In this document: positions 33,265 through 41,395 of the stretch, piece after piece
Layout of the letters: every line of letters starts with the position of its first letter
Numbering within the stretch: position 1 is the first letter of the stretch
Assembly (NCBI GenBank): GCA_964556425.1
Contig: CAZKWC010000026.1
Location: forward strand, 1-41,519
Reading direction: 5' to 3'
Source of the DNA: JALQUL01 sp964556425
GTDB taxonomy: Bacteria; Pseudomonadota; Gammaproteobacteria; Burkholderiales; Burkholderiaceae_C
DNA length: 41,519 nt
Notes under the pieces: generated by a model
What the model was told of the DNA's origin: nothing
The model's database searches: none
Seen by the model: only the letters and a program-made list of their open reading frames with translations
Translations under genes and position numbers: made by a program

Positions 33265-34524
33265 ATGGATGCTAAAACTAAAACCCCCAATATTTCTGCC
33301 TTAAGAGTCAATGGCGATCGATTGTGGGCCTCACTTATGGAGTTAGCACAAATTGGTGCTACACCTAAAGGCGGTGTGTGTAGGCTTACCCTCACCGACC
33401 TAGACAAACAAGGCCGAGACCTCGTTACACGTTGGGCCACCGAGGCTGGCATGACGGTTACCATTGATAAAATTGGTAATGGTTTTATGCGTCGCCCTGG
33501 GCGTAATAACAGCCTCCCCCCCATCATGACAGGTAGCCATATTGATACCCAACCCACAGGCGGTAAATTTGATGGCAATTATGGCGTGTTGGCAGGCATT
33601 GAAGTAGTACGTACCCTTAACGATCACAACATCGAAACCGAAGCCCCCATTGAAGTGGCTTTTTGGACCAATGAAGAAGGCTCTCGATTTGTACCCGTCA
33701 TGATGGGCTCTGGCGTGTTTGCGAAAGCCTTTACCCTAGAGCATGCTTATGCGGCCAAAGACACTACCGGTAAATCGGTGAAAGAAGAGCTAGAGCGGAT
33801 TGGTTACCTAGGCCCAGAAGAACCTGGTCAACACCCAATTGGTGCTTATTTTGAAACCCATATTGAACAAGGCCCAGTGCTTGAAGACAATGACAAAACC
33901 ATTGGTGTAGTAGAAGGTGTTTTAGGTATTCGTTGGTTTGATTGCACGGTAAGTGGTATGGAAGCCCATGCCGGTCCCACCCCCATGAACTTACGCAAAG
34001 ACGCCATGCAAGTGGCAGCCCCCATCATGCAAGAAATTGTCGCTTGTGCCCTGCGTCATGCACCGCATGGCCGTGGCACAGTAGGCATGGTGCAGGTGCA
34101 TCCTAATAGCCGTAACGTGATTCCAGGTCAGGTTAAATTTAGTGTTGACTTACGCAATAGCACCGATGCCTTGGTTGACCAAATGGCCGCCGAAGTGCAA
34201 GCCTACGCCGCAGCTTTAGCCACTAAAACAGGGCTATCAATTCAATTTGAATTGGTCTCTAGCTACCCGGCTCAAGTGTTTCATAAAGAATGTGTAGATG
34301 CGGTTGCCAAAGCTGCCCAGGCTTTAGGTTATTCGAATATGCCAGCAGTGTCTGGGGCAGGTCATGACGCGGTTTATATGGCTCGCCTTGCACCCACTGG
34401 TATGATTTTTATTCCTTGCAAAGACGGCATTAGCCACAATGAAATTGAAGACGCCCAACCTGAGCATATTACGGCTGGTTGTAATGTGTTGTTGCATGCA
34501 ATGTTAGAACGGGCGGGAACGTAG
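33265..34524 (+). CDS. Beta-ureidopropionase-type amidase (M20 family Zn-dependent hydrolase)
   Basis: Hydrolyses N-carbamoyl-beta-alanine to beta-alanine, CO2 and ammonia, the last step of the pathway. It has 419 residues. Seen: MTGSHIDTQPTGGKFDGNYGVLAGIE (first metal ligands), FWTNEEGSRFVPVMMGSGVFA (Glu-Glu pair), HIEQGPVLE, GMEAHAGPTPMNLRKDA in the lid domain, and the final SGAGHDAVYMARLAPTGMIFIPCKDGISHNEIE with the last His ligand. The pattern is that of the allantoate amidohydrolase/N-carbamoylase group; the operon points to the beta-ureido substrate. It lies 41 bases after the hydantoinase and is the last gene of the operon. Confidence 0.93.
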   Translation: MDAKTKTPNISALRVNGDRLWASLMELAQIGATPKGGVCRLTLTDLDKQGRDLVTRWATEAGMTVTIDKIGNGFMRRPGRNNSLPPIMTGSHIDTQPTGGKFDGNYGVLAGIEVVRTLNDHNIETEAPIEVAFWTNEEGSRFVPVMMGSGVFAKAFTLEHAYAAKDTTGKSVKEELERIGYLGPEEPGQHPIGAYFETHIEQGPVLEDNDKTIGVVEGVLGIRWFDCTVSGMEAHAGPTPMNLRKDAMQVAAPIMQEIVACALRHAPHGRGTVGMVQVHPNSRNVIPGQVKFSVDLRNSTDALVDQMAAEVQAYAAALATKTGLSIQFELVSSYPAQVFHKECVDAVAKAAQALGYSNMPAVSGAGHDAVYMARLAPTGMIFIPCKDGISHNEIEDAQPEHITAGCNVLLHAMLERAGT

Positions 34525-34558
34525 AAATCTAACGTCATTTTATAAAATAATACTTATC

Positions 34559-34585
34559 AATCCAAGACTACGTCTTGGATTTTTT
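34559..34585 (+). terminator. Terminator of the pyrimidine degradation operon
   Basis: AATCCAAGAC (34559-34568) pairs with GTCTTGGATT (34572-34581), loop TAC, then T to 34585. Confidence 0.85.
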
Positions 34586-34591
34586 GTTTTA

Positions 34592-34622
34592 ATTAACTTC
34601 AAATGTTTTACCTGAAGTTAAT
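34592..34622. repeat. Inverted repeat after pcaJ
   Basis: ATTAACTTCA (34592-34601) pairs with TGAAGTTAAT (34613-34622), 11-base loop. It lies just after the pcaJ stop in the minus direction. No T-run follows, so its role as a terminator is doubtful. Confidence 0.5.
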
Positions 34623-34634
34623 CAAACCGTATTC

Positions 34635-35294
34635 CTAACAGTTTTCAACCACTGTTAACGACACGCCCATCGCCACTTCTAATTCCTGCCTGCTAACACC
34701 CTCTGCACAGTCTAATAAAACCAAACCATTAGGGCCACACTCAAAAGTGGCTAGGTCGGTGTAGATTCGCTTAACACAGGCTATACCAGTTAATGGGTAG
34801 CTGCATTGTTCTACGATTTTGCATTCGCCTGTTTTGCTAAACAAATCCATCATGATCCAGGTTTGTTTGGCCCCTACTGCCAAGTCCATAGCACCGCCAA
34901 CCGCTGGTATGGCGTCGGCTTGCCCAGTATGCCAGTTGGCTAAATCACCCTTGCAAGACACTTGAAAAGCACCCAAGACACAAATGTCTAAATGGCCACC
35001 TCGCATCATGGCAAAACTATCGGCATGATGCACAAAACAACCACCTGCTAAAAGGGTGACAGGCTTTTTGCCCGCATTGACTAAATCAAAATCTTCTAGC
35101 CCAATGGCTGGAGCTGGTCCCATGCCAATAATACCGTTTTCGCTTTGTAAAATAATTTCTTTATTAACGGGTAGGTGGTTGGCAACTAAGGTGGGCATAC
35201 CTATGCCTAAGTTCACATAAGCGCCATCGAAAATATCATTTGCCACCCTTATGGCCATTTCTTCTTTGGTTTTTTTTCGATTCAGAAACTGCAT
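34635..35294 (-). CDS. pcaJ: 3-oxoadipate/3-oxoacid CoA-transferase subunit B
   Basis: Beta subunit of a succinyl-CoA:3-ketoacid CoA-transferase, 219 residues from the ATG at 35294, where an AGGGG site lies 8 bases upstream (a TTG six bases earlier has none). Seen: VNLGIGMPTLVANH, the catalytic-glutamate loop LQSENGIIGMGPAP, and LAGGCFVHHADSFAMMRGGHLDICVLGAFQV. It forms a complex with subunit A and moves CoA from succinyl-CoA to 3-oxoadipate or acetoacetate. The partner's text points to the PcaIJ type, but no other genes of the beta-ketoadipate pathway are in the window, so the substrate is not certain. Confidence 0.88.
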   Translation of the reverse strand: MQFLNRKKTKEEMAIRVANDIFDGAYVNLGIGMPTLVANHLPVNKEIILQSENGIIGMGPAPAIGLEDFDLVNAGKKPVTLLAGGCFVHHADSFAMMRGGHLDICVLGAFQVSCKGDLANWHTGQADAIPAVGGAMDLAVGAKQTWIMMDLFSKTGECKIVEQCSYPLTGIACVKRIYTDLATFECGPNGLVLLDCAEGVSRQELEVAMGVSLTVVENC

Positions 35295-35341
35295 ATTCAA
35301 ATCCCCTACAATTGTTTTAATGGCGGTTCAGCAATAATTGC

Positions 35342-35372
35342 TGTATTCATTGTGCGACTGTAAATGAATACA
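35342..35372. repeat. Hairpin between pcaI and pcaJ
   Basis: TGTATTCATT (35342-35351) and AATGAATACA (35363-35372) form a perfect 10-bp inverted repeat with an 11-base loop between the two cistrons, starting 3 bases after the pcaI stop. There is no T-run in either direction. It may protect or process the transcript and tune subunit ratio. Confidence 0.55.
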
Positions 35373-35375
35373 AGT

Positions 35376-36134
35376 TTAACTATTGCCTGAGGGGCTTATG
35401 ACTTGGCTTGTTTCAGAGTTATAACTTGTTTTAAAACCACCCGCAAGGGTTGCTATTCTTGGAATTTTGACTATTTTATTCACATAAATTCCAGGGGTAA
35501 TAACTGCCTCTGGATCAAGCTGTCCTAAGTCGACAATTTCAAAAACACTGGCCACTGTTTTTTTAGCAGCAGTGGCCATAATGGGACCAAAATTACGCGC
35601 TGCCATTCGGTAAGTTAAATTACCCCAACGGTCTCCTTTTTCAGCTTTTATAAGAGCTAAATCGCCTGCGATTGGATACTCTAAAATATAATTTTTACCG
35701 TTTATAAAACGGCTTTCTTTAGCTGAGCCATCTGGGTTTTTAGCCAATTCTGTCCCATACGCAGTTGGAGTAAAAAACGCCCCAATACCCGCTCCTGCAG
35801 CTCTAATTCGTTCAGCCAAATTGCCTTGGGGCACTAGTTCTAACTCAATTTTTTTAGTTCGGTATAAATGATCAAAAACATAGGAGTCTGCCTGTCTAGG
35901 AAAACTGCAAATTACTTTTCTGACCCGCCCCGTTTTTAATAAGGCTGCCATTCCAATATCACCACTGCCAGCATTGTTATTGACAATGATTAAATCTTTT
36001 GCGCCTTGTTCGATAAGGCCCTCAATTAACTCATTAGGGATGCCAGCCGTACCAAAACCTCCAATTAAAACGGTACTACCATCTTGCAGGCCCTCTAACG
36101 CACTTGCAATCGTATTTGCAATTTTATTAATCAT
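35376..36134 (-). CDS. pcaI: 3-oxoadipate/3-oxoacid CoA-transferase subunit A
   Basis: Alpha subunit, 252 residues, translated before subunit B. Seen: the glycine-rich GGFGTAGIPNELIEGLIEQGAKDLIIVNNNAG, KVICSFPRQADSYVFDHLYRTKKIELELVPQGNLAERIRAAGAGIGAFFTPT and WGNLTYRMAARNFGPIMATAA. The PRQADSYVF text is typical of PcaI/CatI rather than ScoA. The C-terminus is about twenty residues longer than I expect (after IVKIPRIATLAG), rich in Ser and Asn. The start has an AAAGGG site 6 bases upstream. Subunits A and B are separated by 81 bases that hold a hairpin. Confidence 0.88.
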   Translation of the reverse strand: MINKIANTIASALEGLQDGSTVLIGGFGTAGIPNELIEGLIEQGAKDLIIVNNNAGSGDIGMAALLKTGRVRKVICSFPRQADSYVFDHLYRTKKIELELVPQGNLAERIRAAGAGIGAFFTPTAYGTELAKNPDGSAKESRFINGKNYILEYPIAGDLALIKAEKGDRWGNLTYRMAARNFGPIMATAAKKTVASVFEIVDLGQLDPEAVITPGIYVNKIVKIPRIATLAGGFKTSYNSETSQVISPSGNS

Positions 36135-36285
36135 TTAAAGCCCTTTTTGAATCTGACTTACAAGCCAATCATTAAAGAGTATGATGCAATGTCAATAGAG
36201 GGTCTAGTCCGTTTGCGACACTTCAATTTTTTATGGTTGCACACTAAAATCAAAAGCTTCTAGCGCATATTTTTAAAGGTGTTAT

Positions 36286-37011
36286 ATGGCTCAATTTGTT
36301 CTGGTTCACGGCGCCTGGCACGGTGCTTGGTGTTGGCGCGATGTATTACCTTTATTGTGGCAGGCAGGTCATAGGGCACATGCTGTTACTTTAACGGGTT
36401 TGGGTGACCGATCTCATTTATTAAGCCCCAGCATTGACCTTGACACTCATATTCAAGATGTTGTGGCCACCATAGAGGCAGAAGAACTCACTGACGTGGT
36501 TTTGGTGGGGCATAGTTACGCAGGTATGTTAATTACTGCAGTTGCCGATTTAATACCTAAAAAGCTCTCTCGTTTGGTTTATGTTGATGCAGTAGTTCCA
36601 AAACCAGGGGAGTCATGGAGTAGCACACACACTGCGGCAGTTCAACGACTGCGCATTAGTGCTGCTAATAAAGATGATTTGTTTTCTTTCCCACCCCCAG
36701 ACCCGCATGTTTTTGGCCTAGAAAATAGTCAATATGAATGGGTGCAAAGAAGACAAACTGCCCATCCTGGTCAAACCTACCAAGCCCCTTTAAACTTTAA
36801 CCCTTTAACGGTTGCCAGCATTCCCCGCACCTTTATTAGCTGCACCGAGCCCGCCTTGGCAACCATTGATGCCATTCGACCTCGAGTCAAAAGCCAAGAT
36901 TTTTGGGGGGGTGCTTGGCTGCCCAACTCCACATTTATTGAAATGCAAACAGGCCATGACCCTATGATTAGCGATCCTGTTGGTTTATTTAACATCCTTA
37001 ACTCAGTCTAA
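36286..37011 (+). CDS. Alpha/beta hydrolase, hydroxynitrile lyase/methylesterase-like
   Basis: A 241-residue cytoplasmic hydrolase with no signal peptide. Seen: FVLVHGAWHGAWCWRDVLPLL (oxyanion loop), the nucleophile elbow VGHSYAGM with Ser77, LVYVDAVVPKPGESW, and the final TGHDPMISDP with the catalytic His. This is the pattern of the plant MES/HNL-like esterases and their bacterial relatives, which act on small esters. The substrate is unknown. It is divergent from pcaI, 151 bases away, which could mean joint control, but no operator is obvious. The start has AAAGGTG upstream. Confidence 0.85.
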   Translation: MAQFVLVHGAWHGAWCWRDVLPLLWQAGHRAHAVTLTGLGDRSHLLSPSIDLDTHIQDVVATIEAEELTDVVLVGHSYAGMLITAVADLIPKKLSRLVYVDAVVPKPGESWSSTHTAAVQRLRISAANKDDLFSFPPPDPHVFGLENSQYEWVQRRQTAHPGQTYQAPLNFNPLTVASIPRTFISCTEPALATIDAIRPRVKSQDFWGGAWLPNSTFIEMQTGHDPMISDPVGLFNILNSV

Positions 37012-37427
37012 AAAGGCTAAAAGTTGCTTTTATTTTGAGCATAAACACAGTGCATTTCAAATACTGAAGCTCGTGTGTTGCATAATCATATGCATTAAAA
37101 CAATATTTCAGTATTAATAAAGTGGCTGCAAAACGCTTAACGGCATTCATGGCACAGGGTTAGGCCGTCTATTTCGTCAGTTTTCTACCTATAGCAATGG
37201 CTACGGGTTACAAAATCTGCCTAATAGTTCACTCCAATCCCTATCATGCCTACATGCCCTTAAGTGTTGCGCTAGCTTTCTTCACTGATATATCTGAGCT
37301 GCAATATTATTGGTTAACGTCAAAAACAAGGCTTGCAAAAGCGGCCGGGTTATTTCGTTTTCATCATAGATACCCAAAAACTGCAGCACTTTTCTTTTTA
37401 TTAGTTTTCTTATTGCCATTAGTTCTT
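37012..37427. promoter_or_regulatory. Region upstream of hemE with nested inverted repeats
   Basis: 416 bases. AATACTGAA (37060-37068) pairs with TTCAGTATT (37107-37115) and encloses TGCATA-ATCA-TATGCA (37079-37094). An open frame from 37197 runs in phase into hemE and encodes a hydrophobic stretch just before it. HemE proteins lack such an extension, so I treat it as leader. No promoter is clear. Confidence 0.45.
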
Positions 37428-38546
37428 ATGTTTGCACCACTCCAAAACGATAGCTTTTTACGTGCTTGCCGTCGCCAAGCCACTTCTCACACTCCTGTAT
37501 GGCTCATGCGCCAAGCAGGTCGTTATTTGCCAGAATACTGTGCGACTCGTGCCAAAGCAGGTAGTTTTATGGGCTTGGCCACCAATACTGACTTTGCTAC
37601 CGAAGTTACTTTGCAGCCCCTAGAACGCTATCCACTAGATGCCGCTATTTTGTTTAGCGATATTTTGACTGTGCCTGATGCCATGGGTTTGGGTTTATCT
37701 TTTGCACAGGGTGAAGGTCCTAAATTTGCACATCCTCTGCGTACTGAAGAAGCGGTTAAAAAACTGCAAGTACCCGATATGACTAAGTTAGATTATGTCT
37801 TTAAGGCTGTTACTAGCATTCGTCGAGCATTAAATGGTAGAGTGCCTTTAATTGGCTTTTCTGGTAGCCCTTGGACACTGGCTTGCTATATGGTAGAAGG
37901 AGCGGGCTCTGATGATTACCGCCTAGTTAAAACCATGATGTACCAACGCCCTGATCTCATGCATCATATTTTAGCTACCAATGCCGATTCAGTAGCCGCT
38001 TACCTCAATGCCCAAATTGAAGCTGGTGCACAAGCCGTTATGATTTTTGACAGCTGGGGTGGTGTTTTAGCCGATGCCGCATTTAAAGAATTTAGCCTAG
38101 CCTACACCCAAAGAGTGTTAGCTCAATTAAAAAGCCATCACGATGGTGTTGATATACCACGCCTGGTATTTACCAAAGGTGGTGCTTTATGGCTAGATCA
38201 AATGGCTAATTTAGATTGCCAAGTATTAGGTCTAGATTGGACCGCTAATTTGGCAAAAGCAAGGGCTTTGGTAGGAGGTTCGGTGGGGGGGCCTGGTAAA
38301 GCTTTACAAGGTAATATCGACCCGAATGTTTTATTTGCTGGCCCAGAACAAATTGCCAACGAAGTTCGTAAAACGCTTGATAGTTTTGGTACACCACACA
38401 CCGACACGACACAAACTGGACCTACTCATATTTTTAATTTGGGTCATGGCATTAGCCAATACACTCCCCCTGAAAATGTGGCAGTTTTAGTAGAAACAGT
38501 TCACCAACACTCCAAGTTTTTACGCCAAAATAGTCCTTCTGCATAA
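37428..38546 (+). CDS. hemE: Uroporphyrinogen decarboxylase
   Basis: Decarboxylates the four acetate side chains of uroporphyrinogen III to coproporphyrinogen III in haem synthesis. It has 372 residues from the chosen ATG (MFAPLQNDSFLRAC). Seen: PVWLMRQAGRYLPEYCATRAKAGSFMGL, SDILTVPDAMGLGLSF (with the catalytic Asp), IGFSGSPWTLACYMVEGAGS, IFDSWGGVLA and the final HIFNLGHGISQYTPPENV. The 77 codons upstream that stay open in phase are unlike HemE and are left out; no ribosome site is clear for either start. The protein runs about 15 residues beyond usual length at its C-terminus. Confidence 0.95.
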   Translation: MFAPLQNDSFLRACRRQATSHTPVWLMRQAGRYLPEYCATRAKAGSFMGLATNTDFATEVTLQPLERYPLDAAILFSDILTVPDAMGLGLSFAQGEGPKFAHPLRTEEAVKKLQVPDMTKLDYVFKAVTSIRRALNGRVPLIGFSGSPWTLACYMVEGAGSDDYRLVKTMMYQRPDLMHHILATNADSVAAYLNAQIEAGAQAVMIFDSWGGVLADAAFKEFSLAYTQRVLAQLKSHHDGVDIPRLVFTKGGALWLDQMANLDCQVLGLDWTANLAKARALVGGSVGGPGKALQGNIDPNVLFAGPEQIANEVRKTLDSFGTPHTDTTQTGPTHIFNLGHGISQYTPPENVAVLVETVHQHSKFLRQNSPSA

Positions 38547-38924
38547 AGACAATGCAATAGGGTAGTTTTAATTTTATTGCAATTATTAACTACCCTAGCC
38601 CCGCCTCATTGGGTGTTTAGCAACTCCATCCAAAATAGCTTTTTCAATATTTACATAGCATAAAACTCCCTTATTATTTCAACTGTCGCTCTTATTTTTC
38701 AACAGAAAAATATTGACCAATTTATTGCTTTAAAACAACAAAAGGTTTTGAGCACATTAAAAATGTGCTAGCGTTAAGTAATTGATTTATAGACCTTTTA
38801 TGCCATAGCCTATTATTTAAGCAATCCAATGCAAGCCCCAGTTTATGGGGCATTCCCCCGCCTCTCTACCGACTATCCACAAAGTTATCCACAGAACTCA
38901 TGAACTTCTTTTAAGAACTTTTAC
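38547..38924. promoter_or_regulatory. hemE-priA intergenic region with DnaA-box pair
   Basis: 378 bases. Soon after hemE a 10-bp inverted repeat, TAGGGTAGTT (38558-38567) with AACTACCCTA (38588-38597), overlaps a competing pairing, TGCAATA (38553-38559) with TATTGCA (38575-38581). Further on lie a small stem GCCCCA-GTTTA-TGGGGC (38835-38851) and two DnaA-box-like sites. The middle is AT-rich and featureless. Confidence 0.5.
38873..38893. promoter_or_regulatory. Two DnaA-box-like sites upstream of priA
   Basis: CTATCCACA (38873-38881, one mismatch) and TTATCCACA (38885-38893, the consensus) stand in direct repeat 12 bases apart, 32 bases before the priA start. They could let DnaA control this replication gene. 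Confidence 0.55.
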
Positions 38925-41111
38925 ATGTCATCAAAAGTCGTATTTTTGCAAGTCATTCTGCATACTCCTCATCATAGTGCCATGAGCAAACCCCTCACTT
39001 ATAAAAGTGAGCAAAGCTTGACTCCTGGTACCTTGGTGAATGTGCCTCTGGGAAAAAAAGAAATGTTAGGGGTGGTCTGGGAAGTGCTAGAACAAGCACC
39101 CATAGAGCTCAAATTAGAATCCATTCAGTTCATTCATTACGCTTTAGTTGGCATTGCTCCACTTTCGCAAGAATGGATGAGTTTGGTCAGCTTTACTGCC
39201 CGTTATTACCAGCGCTCTTTGGGAGAAGTCGCAATTCATGCCCTGCCGGCAGGCTTTAAAAACCTAGATGAAGCCCAGCTTGCCAAAAGGTTGGCTAAAT
39301 TAGCAAAACAAAGTCAAAAAGAAGCCACACGGTCAGAAGCAGAAGCAGAAGCAGAACCCGTACTAGCTAATGCTCAACCATTTTCGATTGATAGTTTTCA
39401 ACTAGCTACCGAGCAAAAACAGGCTCTCGAACAAATCCAAACACAGCCTGGGCCATTTTTATTGTTTGGGGTTACTGGCAGTGGTAAAACCGAAGTTTAT
39501 TTGCAAGCCGCACAACAAGTATTAAGCCAAGACCCAAAAGCACAAGTGCTTATTATGGTGCCCGAAATTAACTTAACACCACAATTGCATGCTCAGTTTA
39601 GTCAACGCTTTACTCGGCAGTGTGGCCCCTTAGGTGTGGTGGCTATTCACAGTGGCTTAACTGAAGTACAACGATTTAATCATTGGTTATTAGCCCATAC
39701 TGGAGCCGCTAGAATTATTTTAGGCACTCGGCTATCGATTTTTTCATCCATTCCCCACTTACAACTTATTGTGGTAGATGAAGAACATGACCCTAGTTAT
39801 AAAAGCCAAGATGCATCACGTTATTCTGCTCGTGATTTAGCAATTTATAGGGCTAATCAAATCAGTCTAATGGCAAAAAAACAAAATGTTTTTAGTCCAT
39901 GCAAAATCATATTAGGCTCGGCTACTCCTTCTCTTGAAAGCTGGTATCAATCTCGACCCATCAGCCAAGGTGGACGTTACCAACGCCTGCATATGACGCA
40001 GCGTATTGGTCAGGGTGTGTTACCTCGCTTGGTATTGATTGATATGACGCAACAAGCCAAGGGAACGGTGCTTTGCCCAGAGTTAATAGAGGCCATTAAA
40101 GCTCGGATTCAAAAGGGTGAACAAACCCTTATTTTCTTAAATCGCAGAGGTTATGCCCCTGTTTTAGTGTGTAATGACTGTGGTTGGAAGAGCCAGTGCC
40201 CTCATTGCAGCGCTTTTAGAGTCTTTCATAAACGCGACCGCACTTTACGTTGCCATCATTGTGGTTTTACCGACCATGTGCCTAGGTCTTGTCCCAGTTG
40301 CGGTAATCTTGATATTTCTAGCCAAGGAAGAGGCACCGAACAACTTGAAGAACAAATCACCGAGCTATTGGTCAATGTACTACGCTTAGATGGCAAAGCC
40401 GCAAGAGTAATACGACTAGATGCCGACAGCACCAAAAACAAAGGGAGCCTAGAGTCAAGTTTGGCCGAAATTCATGCGGGTAATGTCGATGTCATTGTAG
40501 GCACCCAAATGATTGCTAAAGGCCATGACTTTAGGAACATTACTTTGGTAGCAGCAGTCAACCCCGACTCGGCTTTGTTTTCCAGTGATTTTAGAGCCCC
40601 CGAGCGGCTCTTTAGCCTATTACTACAAGCCTCTGGTAGAGCAGGCCGAGAAGCCTCTAAAAGTGAGGGTAGTGAAATGTGGATTCAAACCTTTAACCCC
40701 GATCATGCATTGTTTAAAGCTTTAGGCGCACATGACTATGTGAGGTTTGCCGCCAAACAATTACAAGAGCGTGAACAAGCACAAATGTCACCTTTTAGTT
40801 TTTCTGCTTTATTAAGAGCCGATGCCAAGAGTCAAGAAATTGCCCAAAGTTTTTTACAAAAAGTCAGCCAATTAGCCGAACAAGACAGCGTGTTAAAAGA
40901 GTTAATGCAAGAAGTTTTGCTTTATAGCCCAGTGCCAATGACGATATCAAAAGTCGCCAATATTGAGAGAGCACAACTCATGGTGGAATGCCATTCAAGA
41001 CCCTATTTACAAAAGTTTTTAACCCGGTGGCAGCATCTTCTGAGGCTGCAAGCCAAACAAACCAAGGGATTAATTAGGTGGGTTATGGATGTGGATCCTC
41101 ATGCTATTTAA
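38925..41111 (+). CDS. priA: Primosomal protein N' (replication restart helicase PriA)
   Basis: Helicase that reloads the replisome at stalled forks. It has 728 residues. Domains in order: the 3' DNA-end binding domain (VVFLQVILHTPHHSAMSKPLTYKS); a linker with Glu-Ala repeats encoded by CAGAAG hexamers near residue 140; a helicase core with Walker A GVTGSGKTEVYLQA and Walker B VVDEEHDPSYKSQD; zinc loops with paired cysteines (CNDCGWKSQCPHC and CHHCGF..CPSC); the helicase motif VGTQMIAKGHDF and QASGRAGRE; and a C-terminal domain. All ATPase and zinc residues are present. The start is likely right, since the 3' domain begins at once. Upstream lie two DnaA-box-like sites. Confidence 0.96.
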   Translation: MSSKVVFLQVILHTPHHSAMSKPLTYKSEQSLTPGTLVNVPLGKKEMLGVVWEVLEQAPIELKLESIQFIHYALVGIAPLSQEWMSLVSFTARYYQRSLGEVAIHALPAGFKNLDEAQLAKRLAKLAKQSQKEATRSEAEAEAEPVLANAQPFSIDSFQLATEQKQALEQIQTQPGPFLLFGVTGSGKTEVYLQAAQQVLSQDPKAQVLIMVPEINLTPQLHAQFSQRFTRQCGPLGVVAIHSGLTEVQRFNHWLLAHTGAARIILGTRLSIFSSIPHLQLIVVDEEHDPSYKSQDASRYSARDLAIYRANQISLMAKKQNVFSPCKIILGSATPSLESWYQSRPISQGGRYQRLHMTQRIGQGVLPRLVLIDMTQQAKGTVLCPELIEAIKARIQKGEQTLIFLNRRGYAPVLVCNDCGWKSQCPHCSAFRVFHKRDRTLRCHHCGFTDHVPRSCPSCGNLDISSQGRGTEQLEEQITELLVNVLRLDGKAARVIRLDADSTKNKGSLESSLAEIHAGNVDVIVGTQMIAKGHDFRNITLVAAVNPDSALFSSDFRAPERLFSLLLQASGRAGREASKSEGSEMWIQTFNPDHALFKALGAHDYVRFAAKQLQEREQAQMSPFSFSALLRADAKSQEIAQSFLQKVSQLAEQDSVLKELMQEVLLYSPVPMTISKVANIERAQLMVECHSRPYLQKFLTRWQHLLRLQAKQTKGLIRWVMDVDPHAI

Positions 41112-41239
41112 AGCTTTAAAGCGTCTCATTTTTAATCATCTGCACTATACAAAAAGTCGATAATTAGTTTTAGGGAAGCTTTATAAAACTTAATACTTGT
41201 ATGTGTATTGTGGGGCTGAATGAACTATGAAGTGTATTA

Positions 41240-41269
41240 TTTAACCCATTACTATTTTTACGGGTTAAA
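41240..41269. repeat. Inverted repeat downstream of priA
   Basis: TTTAACCC (41240-41247) pairs with GGGTTAAA (41262-41269) around a 14-base loop. No T-run follows; it could be a weak terminator of priA or an operator of the next gene. Confidence 0.35.
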
Positions 41270-41395
41270 AACAAGCCAATCGATCATATCAGCCTGCTCC
41301 CATTTACCTACCTAGGTGTTTGGCTGAAGATTACTTATGCACAGACCTAGATAGTTTCGTAAAATCAAATTATTCATTCATTTTTTATCATCATA

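Noticed and set aside
38547..38924. Chromosome origin
   Set aside because: Only two DnaA-box-like sites and no dnaA, dnaN or mnmG nearby; reported only as a possible control element.
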